NCBI GenBank assembly: GCA_028695395.1
Contig: JAQVJB010000031.1
Coordinates: forward strand, 6,380 to 17,063
Source: Actinomycetota bacterium
GTDB lineage: Bacteria; Actinomycetota; Humimicrobiia; Humimicrobiales; Humimicrobiaceae
Length of the DNA: 10,684 bases
Direction of reading: 5' to 3'
The notes under the pieces are model-generated. The model was not told the DNA's origin. It was given only the letters and a program-made list of their open reading frames with translations, and searched no databases. Below, in pieces: positions 1 through 6,747 of this stretch; position 1 is the first letter of the stretch, and each line of letters opens with the position of its first letter. The translations under genes were made by a program, and so were the position numbers.

Positions 1-695
1 ATAAAACGTTCGCTTCCTATCTTTTCTGCAAGCTTGTATGTATTTTCCAAATCGAGCTTGTCTTTATTAAATTCAGGAAGAAGAAGTATGTCCATATCGC
101 TGACAGCAGCTTTTCTTCTCCGAAGAGAACCTGTTATTCTGATTTTTTCCAGTTCTTTATATCCAGAAAGTTTTTGAAGAACTTTATTTAAACAAATATT
201 AACCTGCCATCTCGGGTACCTGCCTTTGATGCTTTCAAAATAATCTATGCAGAACCTGATCCTTTCCAGATAAACAGGTTTAATATCGGCATTACGGCTT
301 ATTTTTATTAAATCATTATTATTATTGAAGAATTCCTTAAGCTCGCCATAAGTTAAAATCCCTAACCTTGAGTAGATGTCAAATACTCTTTTTGCCCCTA
401 TGCCGCTAAGCCTTATTATCTTTACGAGCTCTTCAGAATATTTCTCCTTTATTTCTTCGAAAACGGAAATTTTTCCCTGCTCAAAATACTCTTTGGCAAG
501 GCCATAGGCATAATCATCTATTCCTGGCATGCTTTTGATGCTTCCGTCATAAAAAGCATCTGAAATATCATCCTGGTAATCTCTTATAGTCCTGGCTGCC
601 TTGCTTAAATTAATGACTGTTTCTATTTCGCCTTCGCGGTATTTGCATATTTCCGCTATCGTAGTCAGGATTGAAGCTAATTTTAAATTAATCAT
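1..695 (-). CDS. Second family-X DNA polymerase-like protein (N-terminal 231 codons, cut by window edge)
   Basis: This open frame starts at ATG 695 and runs off the left edge with no stop. Its order matches the PolX encoded at 2038-3780: an N-terminal lyase-like helical region, an HhH (LSGIGAKRV, residues 96-104), then the nucleotidyltransferase core motif GSLRRRKAAVSDMD (189-202). D200 and D202 correspond to the first two metal-binding aspartates of the polymerase palm. It differs from the intact PolX in that the first HhH (GIGK there) reads PGIDD here and the third HhH (PNFGKKT there) is not recognisable. The third Asp and any PHP domain would lie outside the window. It is probably a paralogue with weakened DNA binding by the 8-kDa domain. 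It is transcribed away from the DUF763 gene across a 218-base spacer. No good SD precedes the start. Assignment to the PolX-like nucleotidyltransferases is solid; polymerase activity is unproven. Confidence 0.85.
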   Translation of the reverse strand, partial: MINLKLASILTTIAEICKYREGEIETVINLSKAARTIRDYQDDISDAFYDGSIKSMPGIDDYAYGLAKEYFEQGKISVFEEIKEKYSEELVKIIRLSGIGAKRVFDIYSRLGILTYGELKEFFNNNNDLIKISRNADIKPVYLERIRFCIDYFESIKGRYPRWQVNICLNKVLQKLSGYKELEKIRITGSLRRRKAAVSDMDILLLPEFNKDKLDLENTYKLAEKIGSERF

Positions 696-913
696 GTTTT
701 ATTTAAATCAGAAAATTTTATAAAATACATCTAATTAGAAAAGTACATCTTTTTAATTAATAGAGCTTAAAACTTATAATAATTTTAAACAAATAATAAT
801 TCTTAAATCGAATTTTTTATAAAAAGCAATAAATTAGAAAATTAATAAAAATTAAAAAGCTATATTACATTAATTTAATAATAAATTCTATAAAATAAAA
901 ATACTGGATAAAA
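696..913. other. Divergent AT-rich spacer between the PolX-like paralogue and DUF763 genes
   Basis: This spacer is almost entirely A and T and must hold promoters for both directions. Visible elements are a 12-base perfect palindrome ATTTTATAAAAT (715-726) just upstream of the leftward gene and a TACATCT direct repeat (726-732 and 744-750). There is no plausible small gene or RNA. Base composition is so skewed that short AT palindromes are expected by chance. Confidence 0.5.
865..896 (+). promoter_or_regulatory. Possible promoter of the DUF763-polX-nth operon
   Basis: TATAAAAT at 889-896 fits a bacterial -10 region, with a weak -35-like TTACAT at 865-870 and an 18-base spacer. The same box would also serve as an archaeal TATA element about 22 bases before the start codon. 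In an AT-rich spacer this match is weak evidence. Confidence 0.25.
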
Positions 914-1999
914 ATGAGAACAGGTACGTTCAACCTCCCTCTTCACGGAGGGAAAGCACCCGGGTGGCTATTTGAAAAAATGAAAAGGCTTGCAAGGCAG
1001 ATAGTGCTTGTAATAATTGAAGAAAATGGCACGGATGAGCTGATAGAGCGCATATCAGACCCTTACTGGTTTCAGGCTTTCGGTTGCATACTAGGCTTTG
1101 ACTGGCATTCAAGCGGAGTAACTACAACCGTGTGCGGAGCCCTGAAAGAAGCACTGAGAGGCATTTCATCATATACGGGCATATATGTTGCTGGAGGGAA
1201 AGGAGGAACTTCCAGAAAAACTCCTTCAGAAATAGAGGCGGCTTCTGAAAAAGAAGGCAATGATTTCAGCAGGCTTGTGTATGCAAGTAAAATTGTCGCA
1301 AAAGTAGACAGCAGTGCTTTGCAGGACGGATATCAGCTCTACCATCACACATTTATTTTTTCAAGAGACGGTAAAAAATGGTGTGTTGTGCAGCAGGGGA
1401 TGAACAGCGACACAAGATATGCAAGAAGGTACCACTGGCTCAGCAGCAGGATAACAGATTATGTTGTCGAGCCTCACAATGCCATCTGTTGTGATACAAA
1501 AAATGACGTTTTAAATCTTGTTGCTCTTGACAGCAGTCCGGCAAGAAAAGTCATAACTGAAATAACTCATCAGAAACCCGAGCAGTTACTAAGAGATATG
1601 GCCAGAATCTGTGAGCATGCAGATAATAAAATGATAATGCCGAGAAGACACGATATAAATTTTTCCGATATAGAAAAGAACAGGCTTGCCAAAATATTCC
1701 AGTCGACTTATGAGCAGAAACCGCCGGATTTCGAAAAACTTATATCCATGCCCGGAGTAGGCCCCAAAACTGTAAGGTCGCTTGCGCTTATATCCGAGCT
1801 CATATATTCCACTCCTTACAGCATTAAAGACCCGGCAAGATTTAGCTTTGCCCATGGCGGCAAGGACGGGATTCCTTATCCGGTCGATAAAATAAATTAT
1901 GATAAATCAATAGAAGTGCTTTCAAATGCTTTAAAAGAAAGTAAAATAGGAAGAACTGAGAAAATGGAAGCATTTAAAAAGCTTGCTTTGTTTTATTAG
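914..1999 (+). CDS. DUF763 family protein with helix-hairpin-helix motif
   Basis: I recognise this 361-residue protein as DUF763 (Pfam PF05559), an uncharacterised archaeal and bacterial family, by its conserved N-terminus (RTGTFNLPLHGGKAPGWLF, residues 2-20) and the block DWHSSGVTTTVCGALKEAL (63-81). Another conserved-looking stretch, YHHTFIFSRDGKKWCVVQQGMN, lies around 143-164. Near the C-terminus is a clear helix-hairpin-helix, MPGVGPKTVRSLAL (279-292), the kind that grips DNA backbone in Nth and PolX, followed by FAHGGKDGIPYPVD (312-325). Length appears normal for the family. No signal peptide or membrane segment is seen, so it should be cytoplasmic. It is the first gene of a probable operon, 38 bases upstream of polX, with nth next. 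Family membership is confident; a DNA-repair or DNA-binding role is inferred from the HhH and neighbours. The start is ATG with only a weak GGA upstream. Confidence 0.9.
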   Translation: MRTGTFNLPLHGGKAPGWLFEKMKRLARQIVLVIIEENGTDELIERISDPYWFQAFGCILGFDWHSSGVTTTVCGALKEALRGISSYTGIYVAGGKGGTSRKTPSEIEAASEKEGNDFSRLVYASKIVAKVDSSALQDGYQLYHHTFIFSRDGKKWCVVQQGMNSDTRYARRYHWLSSRITDYVVEPHNAICCDTKNDVLNLVALDSSPARKVITEITHQKPEQLLRDMARICEHADNKMIMPRRHDINFSDIEKNRLAKIFQSTYEQKPPDFEKLISMPGVGPKTVRSLALISELIYSTPYSIKDPARFSFAHGGKDGIPYPVDKINYDKSIEVLSNALKESKIGRTEKMEAFKKLALFY

Positions 2000-2005
2000 A
2001 ATCAG

Positions 2006-2041
2006 TAAGGGAAATGGGTTTTAAGATTTAAGGGAAAATGG
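2006..2041 (+). repeat. Duplicated ribosome-binding/start segment before polX, with 5-codon minicistron
   Basis: TAAGGGAAATGG (2006-2017) recurs almost exactly as TAAGGGAAAATGG (2029-2041), and the second copy contains the polX start codon. The first copy opens a frame MGFKI whose stop TAA (2029-2031) is the first three bases of the second copy. Translation of the minicistron could feed ribosomes to polX, or this may simply be a local duplication. Confidence 0.45.
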
Positions 2042-3780
2042 ATAAGAATTCAATTATAAAAGCTCTCGAAGAGATAGCAGTAATGCTTGAACTTAAGAAT
2101 GATAATCCTTTTAAGATAAGAGCATATAGAAATGCTGCTCACGCGCTCGAGACTGCGGATATAGAAATAAATGAAAACACTAAGATAGATGAGCTCACAA
2201 TAATTAACGGCATAGGTAAAAGCATTGCTGAAAATATCCTTGAATTTGCGACTGGCAACAATCCGGATTTTTATGACGAACTAAAAGAATCATTTACTCC
2301 TCAGATGCTTGAACTTCTTAATATTCCGACACTTGGCCCTAAAAAGGTCAGGTATCTTTTTGACAATCTAGGTATTGCCGGAATAGATGACCTTGAAGAT
2401 GCCATTGGTTCCAATAAACTTGTAGACCTGCCTAATTTCGGCAAAAAAACCCAGGAAAACATATTAAAAGGAATAAAAGCCCTTAAGAATTATAAGGAGT
2501 TCTATCTTTATTCGGAAGCAATCAGCGAGGCGCAGATAATAGTTGAAAAATTAAAAGCACACAAATATATAAAAAGGGCGGATATTGCCGGAAGTCTCCG
2601 CAGAAAAAAAGAAACAGTAAAAGATATAGATATTGTTGCCGGAATTGCCAAAAATGCCAGTCCTGATGAAATAATGAATTTTTTTGTTTCGCTTGAGGAA
2701 GCCGGTGAGGAAATCTCTAAAGGAGAAACCAAATCATCGGTAAGGTTGAAATCCGGCATAAACGCTGATTTAAGGATAGTTGACGATGATATGTACCCCT
2801 ATCTTTTACATCATTTTACAGGCAGCAAAGAACATAATACTGCTCTGCGGGGGTTTGCAAAAGATAGAGATATTAAGATAAATGAATATGGAATATTTAA
2901 AAAAGACAAGCTAATAAAATGCAGCAATGAAAAAGAAATATACGGTATTTTTAATATGGAATATATCGAGCCTGAGCTAAGAGAAGATAACGGGGAAATA
3001 GAGGCTGCTCTTAATGCCGGGTTGCCTGAACTTGTAAAAATGGATGATATCAAAGGGATTTTCCACCTCCATACAACTTTCAGCGACGGGAGTATAACAT
3101 TAAGGCCGCTCTGCGAAAAGATGATTGATGATGGTTATGAGTATGTGGGAATAACTGACCACAGCCAGTCTGCTTATTATGCCGGAGGAGTTAAATCAGA
3201 TGCCATTGAAGGATATATTAAAGCAATAGGAGAATTCTGTGCTTCGGATAAACGCATAAAAATATTTAAAGGAATAGAATCAGATATAAGAATTGACGGA
3301 AGTCTGGATTATAGCGAAGAAATACTGAAAAAATTTGATTTTATTATTGCGTCAATACATTCCAATTTTACGCTGCCTGAAGAAGAAATGACAAACCGGG
3401 TAATAAAAGCTATTGAAAACAAGTACACTACAATTTTAGGACATCCTACAGGACGGATTCTGCTCACAAGGGAACCCTATAAAATCGATATGATTAGAGT
3501 GATCAATGCAGCAGCAGAAAACAATGTTGCAATAGAAATAAACGCCAATCCTTTCAGGCTGGATCTTGACTGGAGGCTGTGCAAATATGCGAAGTCTAAA
3601 AAAGTAAAGATATTTATATGCCCTGACGCTCATAAGATAGAAGATATTGACAATACCAGGTTCGGAGTAAATATTGCAAGAAAAGGATGGCTGGAGAAAA
3701 GTGACATTGCAAATACTTTAAATGCTGAAGAAATGACAAAGTTTTTTAATAATTTAAAAATTTCAAAGAATATTCAATAG
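2038..3780 (+). CDS. polX: DNA polymerase/3'-5' exonuclease PolX (family X with PHP domain)
   Basis: At 580 residues this is the usual length for prokaryotic PolX, which fills short gaps in base-excision and end repair and trims 3' ends through its PHP domain. The N-terminal 8-kDa-like region carries HhH motifs at NGIGKSIAENI (57-67), LGPKKV (99-104) and PNFGKKT (132-138). The polymerase core has GSLRRKKETVKDID (185-198) with metal ligands D196 and D198; D244 (NADLRIV) is the likely third carboxylate. TGSKEHNTALR (261-271) is the typical finger/thumb segment. The C-terminal PHP domain retains all nine expected metal ligands: H343, H345, D350, H375, E414, H441, H469, D530 and H532. Both activities therefore look intact. 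It is co-directional with DUF763 (38-base gap) and nth (24-base gap). The start follows a short AGGG at only 3-4 bases, so initiation may be weak or coupled. Confidence 0.96.
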   Translation: MDKNSIIKALEEIAVMLELKNDNPFKIRAYRNAAHALETADIEINENTKIDELTIINGIGKSIAENILEFATGNNPDFYDELKESFTPQMLELLNIPTLGPKKVRYLFDNLGIAGIDDLEDAIGSNKLVDLPNFGKKTQENILKGIKALKNYKEFYLYSEAISEAQIIVEKLKAHKYIKRADIAGSLRRKKETVKDIDIVAGIAKNASPDEIMNFFVSLEEAGEEISKGETKSSVRLKSGINADLRIVDDDMYPYLLHHFTGSKEHNTALRGFAKDRDIKINEYGIFKKDKLIKCSNEKEIYGIFNMEYIEPELREDNGEIEAALNAGLPELVKMDDIKGIFHLHTTFSDGSITLRPLCEKMIDDGYEYVGITDHSQSAYYAGGVKSDAIEGYIKAIGEFCASDKRIKIFKGIESDIRIDGSLDYSEEILKKFDFIIASIHSNFTLPEEEMTNRVIKAIENKYTTILGHPTGRILLTREPYKIDMIRVINAAAENNVAIEINANPFRLDLDWRLCKYAKSKKVKIFICPDAHKIEDIDNTRFGVNIARKGWLEKSDIANTLNAEEMTKFFNNLKISKNIQ

Positions 3781-3804
3781 TAATAATGAGGGGTTTTAAA
3801 AAAA

Positions 3805-4488
3805 ATGGCTAAAAATTACGGAAAATCCTATATGCTGCCTTATAGTTTTGCTATAAAAAATATAGCTAAAATAATAGACAATCTTTCAAAAACTTATCCA
3901 GGGGCACTTACAACTTCACTTAATTCAAAAAACCCGCTTCAGCTGCTAATCGCGACAATCCTTGCTGCCCAGAGCACAGACAAACTTGTCAATAAGGTAA
4001 CACCTGCCCTTTTTGAAAAATATAAAAACGTAAAAGATTTTGCGGAAGCTGATTTGGAAGAACTGCAGGAAGATATTAGATCAACAGGTTTTTACAGAAA
4101 TAAATCAGTAGCAATAATCAACTGCTGCAGGGATATAATAGAAAAATTCAAGGGCAAAGTGCCTGACAGTATAGACGACCTGGTAAAGCTGCACGGTGTC
4201 GGACGCAAGACTGCAAATGTCGTTCTGGCAAATGCTTTTAATAAAGAAGGAATCATTGTAGACACGCACATGCTCAGAATTGCAAATCTTATCGGCCTTA
4301 CGATAAATAAAGATGCCACAAAGGTTGAATTTGATTTGCAGAAAATAATACCGAAGGGAAAATGGACAGATTTTTCACACAAAATAGTAGAGCATGGAAG
4401 AACAATATGTATTGCAAGAAGACCAAAGTGTGATATTTGCCCGATAAATGAATTCTGCAGGTATTATAAGGATAATCTGGAATCATAA
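3805..4488 (+). CDS. nth: Endonuclease III (DNA glycosylase/AP lyase)
   Basis: This 227-residue protein removes oxidised pyrimidines and cleaves at abasic sites. The HhH reads LHGVGRKTANVV (129-140) with the catalytic lysine at K135, and VDTHMLRIANLIGL (152-165) supplies the catalytic aspartate D153. The C-terminal 4Fe-4S loop is complete: C202, C209, C212 and C218 give C-x6-C-x2-C-x5-C. AAQSTD (54-59) is the conserved substrate-pocket segment. Position 130 is His where E. coli Nth has Pro (LPGVG), a small deviation in the hairpin. About 17 extra N-terminal residues precede the usual start of homology, and M10 is an alternative start. A GAGGGG (3788-3793) lies 11 bases before ATG 3805, rather far for an SD. 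It is the last gene of the repair operon and ends convergent with the CDF gene. Confidence 0.96.
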   Translation: MAKNYGKSYMLPYSFAIKNIAKIIDNLSKTYPGALTTSLNSKNPLQLLIATILAAQSTDKLVNKVTPALFEKYKNVKDFAEADLEELQEDIRSTGFYRNKSVAIINCCRDIIEKFKGKVPDSIDDLVKLHGVGRKTANVVLANAFNKEGIIVDTHMLRIANLIGLTINKDATKVEFDLQKIIPKGKWTDFSHKIVEHGRTICIARRPKCDICPINEFCRYYKDNLES

Positions 4489-4497
4489 TAATTTTAA

Positions 4498-4519
4498 TAA
4501 TCAATATTTTTATTGATTA
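4498..4519. terminator. Perfect hairpin at the convergent ends of nth and the CDF gene
   Basis: TAATCAATA (4498-4506) and TATTGATTA (4511-4519) are perfectly complementary around a TTTT loop, giving a 9-bp stem. It sits 10 bases after the nth stop and contains the CDF stop codon (minus strand, 4510-4512), where a bidirectional terminator would be expected. The stem is AT-rich and lacks a strong T-run on either side, so termination strength is doubtful. Confidence 0.45.
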
Positions 4520-5448
4520 GGATGACTGTGCTCATCCCTGAAATTATACTTATGCGGTTTGCACTCCATTGTTTCGAACTGGATCGTAGAATGCCCTATA
4601 TTATAATTGTGAAGAAGTATCTCGTTTATTTTTTCAAGTATGGGATTGCATTCTGAAATAGAAATGTCCTGCCCGACAACAACATGTGCAGTTATATAAT
4701 TCATATCATCGGTAATTACCCATATATGTATATCATGCAATCCTTTAAGTTCAGGAATTTTTTCCCTTAGCTCTTCTGTCATCTTTTTAATATCTATACC
4801 TTTCGGAGTTGTCTCCATTAATATCCTGACGCTGTCTCTTATAAGAAGGAATGCCCAGTATAGGATAGCTACGCATATAAGAATTGAAAATATCGGATCG
4901 ATAAGATAAAAACCGGTAAAGTAAATTATTACTGCCCCTATAACTATCGCTACAGATGAAGCAGTATCTCCTATCATGTGGATAAATGCGCTTCTTACGT
5001 TTATGCTTTTTTTACTTGCACCTGACAGCACTGCTGCAGATGCAATGTTTGCAGCAAGACCTATAATAGAAATGATTATCATCTCCATTACTTTTATTTC
5101 ACTGGGGTCTATTATTCTTTTAATAGCTTCCCAGACTATGAACCCTGCTACAACCAGTAAAGCTATGCCATTGAACAGGGCTGCAAGAATTTCAACCCTG
5201 TAGAAACCGAAACTTTTTTCAGGTGTCGGTTTTCTTGAAGCGAGCAGTATGGCAAAAAAGCTTACAAGAAGTGCAAAAGAGTGAGTAAACATGTGGCCTG
5301 CATCGCTGATAAGCGCCAGGCTTTTTGATAAAATTCCTCCTACTATCTCCACAATCATAACAACAACGGTTATTATTATTGTGATAAGCAGCCTTCTCTT
5401 CTCCAGATTCCTGTAAGAGTGAGAATGAGGATGATTTTCTTCACTCAT
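4510..5448 (-). CDS. CDF family cation efflux transporter (CzcD/ZitB-like) with unusual TM2 site
   Basis: This 312-residue inner-membrane protein belongs to the cation diffusion facilitator family, proton-coupled exporters of Zn, Co, Ni, Cd or similar ions. Six hydrophobic segments are visible at about 20-38, 45-69, 88-106, 121-141, 154-176 and 183-203, followed by a cytoplasmic metal-binding domain (about 210-295; H238, H241, H255, H286). Both ends are His-rich (HPHSHS at 6-11; HSHP at 307-310). In the transport site, TM5 has the normal H157-x3-D161 (HMIGD). TM2 reads SDAGHMFTHSFAL, giving H52-x3-H56 where CzcD/ZitB-type members normally have His-x3-Asp. The start codon overlaps the nikR stop (ATGA), so the two are translationally coupled. 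The nickel regulator next door suggests a nickel or cobalt substrate, but this is inference. Confidence 0.93.
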   Translation of the reverse strand: MSEENHPHSHSYRNLEKRRLLITIIITVVVMIVEIVGGILSKSLALISDAGHMFTHSFALLVSFFAILLASRKPTPEKSFGFYRVEILAALFNGIALLVVAGFIVWEAIKRIIDPSEIKVMEMIIISIIGLAANIASAAVLSGASKKSINVRSAFIHMIGDTASSVAIVIGAVIIYFTGFYLIDPIFSILICVAILYWAFLLIRDSVRILMETTPKGIDIKKMTEELREKIPELKGLHDIHIWVITDDMNYITAHVVVGQDISISECNPILEKINEILLHNYNIGHSTIQFETMECKPHKYNFRDEHSHPNQ

Positions 5449-5861
5449 ATTGTTTCCCCGAGTGTTGATTTTGCAAAAACTGTATGTTTTACTCCTTTTT
5501 CAGATTTAATCTTTGATTCCAGTTTTTTAAGTTCTTTTATATTGCCCCTCACTGCAATCATTTCCATACAATTATTATGATCAAAATGAATATGCTGGCT
5601 AGCTATTATTAGCTTGAGAAAATCATGCTGAATTGAAATAAGGTTCTGGACAAGCTCTCTTTTATGGTGGTCATAAACTATTATAATCGCACCAGCGACT
5701 TCCATATCAGCACTATCCCATTCTTCTTTGACAAGCTTTTCCCTGATAAGGTCCCTGATTGCTTCCGAACGGTTTATATAGTTTTTTTCTTTTATGAGGC
5801 AGTCAAATTCCTTTAAAAGCTTTTCTTCTATAGAGACGCCGAACCTGATTACTTTATCCAT
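5445..5861 (-). CDS. nikR: NikR, nickel-responsive ribbon-helix-helix transcriptional regulator
   Basis: This 138-residue protein has the NikR layout: an N-terminal ribbon-helix-helix DNA-binding domain (MDKVIRFGVSIEEKLLKEFD, then RSEAIRDLIREKLV at 31-44) and a C-terminal ACT-like metal domain beginning GAIIIVYDHHKREL (57-70). All four residues of the square-planar nickel site are present with the same spacing as E. coli H76/H87/H89/C95: H79, H90, H92 and C98, in QHDFLKLIIASQHIH and the following DHNNC. It should therefore bind Ni(II) as a tetramer and bind an operator when loaded. It lies 6 bases after the methyltransferase gene and overlaps the CDF gene by 4 bases, so all three are probably on one transcript. 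There is no room for its own promoter in the 6-base gap, unless one lies inside the methyltransferase gene. Confidence 0.95.
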   Translation of the reverse strand: MDKVIRFGVSIEEKLLKEFDCLIKEKNYINRSEAIRDLIREKLVKEEWDSADMEVAGAIIIVYDHHKRELVQNLISIQHDFLKLIIASQHIHFDHNNCMEMIAVRGNIKELKKLESKIKSEKGVKHTVFAKSTLGETI

Positions 5862-5867
5862 AAAACT

Positions 5868-6632
5868 TTATTTCTTTAGTATTGCAAATAAACTTATATG
5901 ATTTTCCCTGTCAAATGGCATTTTACCGTCATTGCCTGTAAATACTATTTTCTTAAATCCGCAATTTTGTGCAATATTTAAAAATATCCTTTTTTTTAAG
6001 GTGCACATTATTGACTGGCTTGCATCAAATAATTCGATTTCATTATCCTCATTTAAAACAGTTACCAGAAAATCTGCTTTTGTTTTTATTTTCCCATATT
6101 CGAAGTGGCGATGAAATATATATTTTTTATTATCTTTTATCAGTATTTTGGGAGGATAATATCTGTTTTTTTCTATGACTGACTTTTCAAAATTAATGAA
6201 TTGAAAAACAGCAATGCCATTCTTGGGAAGTTTTTTATAGGTAGCTTTTAATGCAGCTTTTACATTTTTTCTTGTTTCAAGCAGCGAAAGAGTGTTTCCA
6301 AGGCAGGTAATTGCGCCCAAATTTTCTATTTTAAGATTTTCAATATCTCTGAAGCCGCCTTTTTTTATAGTCACATTAGGAGATTTTATTACATGTGATT
6401 TCGCGTAATCAATCATTTCCTGCGAGGGATCTATTGCAAATACTTTCTCTGCAATTCCAGCAAAAAGTTCTGCATGCCTGCCGGTTCCGCACCCGATATC
6501 CAGGACTGCCTTTACTTTATTTTTATTAAAAACCCTAGCAAAAAAATCTTTTTCCTGCTTGAACCTGTTTTCCCAGTTTACCTGCTTGTCATAAAGCTCT
6601 GCTGTAAATTTAAAATTAACTTTATTTTGCAT
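5868..6632 (-). CDS. Class I SAM-dependent methyltransferase, substrate unknown
   Basis: This 254-residue protein has the Rossmann methyltransferase fold. Motif I is VLDIGCGTGRHAELFA (43-58). D68 in FAIDPSQEMIDYA (66-77) is the acidic residue that should hold the SAM ribose. GAITCLGNTLSLL (106-118) fits the post-II/motif IV region, and LKATYKKLPKNGIAVFQFIN (128-147) fits the strand after motif V. The C-terminal half (about 150-254) has no motif that fixes a substrate. It is weakly reminiscent of small-molecule N-methyltransferases, but I would not assign one. It is the promoter-proximal gene of the unit with nikR (6-base gap) and the CDF transporter, so its expression may follow nickel status, which is an inference from position. 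No transmembrane segment is seen. There is no strong SD before ATG 6632. Confidence 0.85.
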   Translation of the reverse strand: MQNKVNFKFTAELYDKQVNWENRFKQEKDFFARVFNKNKVKAVLDIGCGTGRHAELFAGIAEKVFAIDPSQEMIDYAKSHVIKSPNVTIKKGGFRDIENLKIENLGAITCLGNTLSLLETRKNVKAALKATYKKLPKNGIAVFQFINFEKSVIEKNRYYPPKILIKDNKKYIFHRHFEYGKIKTKADFLVTVLNEDNEIELFDASQSIMCTLKKRIFLNIAQNCGFKKIVFTGNDGKMPFDRENHISLFAILKK

Positions 6633-6660
6633 CTAGACCAAAAAACTTCCAAATAAATAA

Positions 6661-6700
6661 TGATTAATAATTAATCAATGGATACCTTAATAATTAATCA
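6661..6700. promoter_or_regulatory. Paired AT-rich palindromic repeats, candidate operator of the methyltransferase-nikR-CDF unit
   Basis: TGATTAATAATTAATCA (6661-6677) is a perfect 8-1-8 palindrome. Its right 14 bases TTAATAATTAATCA (6664-6677) recur exactly at 6687-6700, 23 bases on. The outer halves can also pair as a 14-bp stem with one mismatch. The block begins 28 bases upstream of the methyltransferase start. On the minus strand it immediately follows a TGCTAAAAT extended -10-like element (6708-6700), so a bound repressor would cover the start of transcription. It does not match the E. coli NikR half-site GTATGA. Confidence 0.5.
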
Positions 6701-6708
6701 TTTTAGCA
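6700..6708 (-). promoter_or_regulatory. Possible extended -10 element for the methyltransferase-nikR-CDF unit
   Basis: On the minus strand the sequence reads TGCTAAAAT, a TGn plus TAtaAT-like extended -10. No convincing -35 lies 17 bases upstream. Transcription would begin within the palindromic repeats about 60 bases before the methyltransferase start codon. Confidence 0.3.
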
Positions 6709-6747
6709 CCATATTTACAAGTTAATAATATTTTTTAAAAAAGAATT

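Noticed and set aside
1..695. Calling the PolX-like fragment a pseudogene.
   Set aside because: All 231 visible codons are open and the catalytic motif is intact. It is cut only by the window edge.
6721..6747. TTTTTTAAAAAA palindrome after the first radical SAM gene as a terminator.
   Set aside because: It has no loop or GC pairs. A run of T followed by A is common by chance here.
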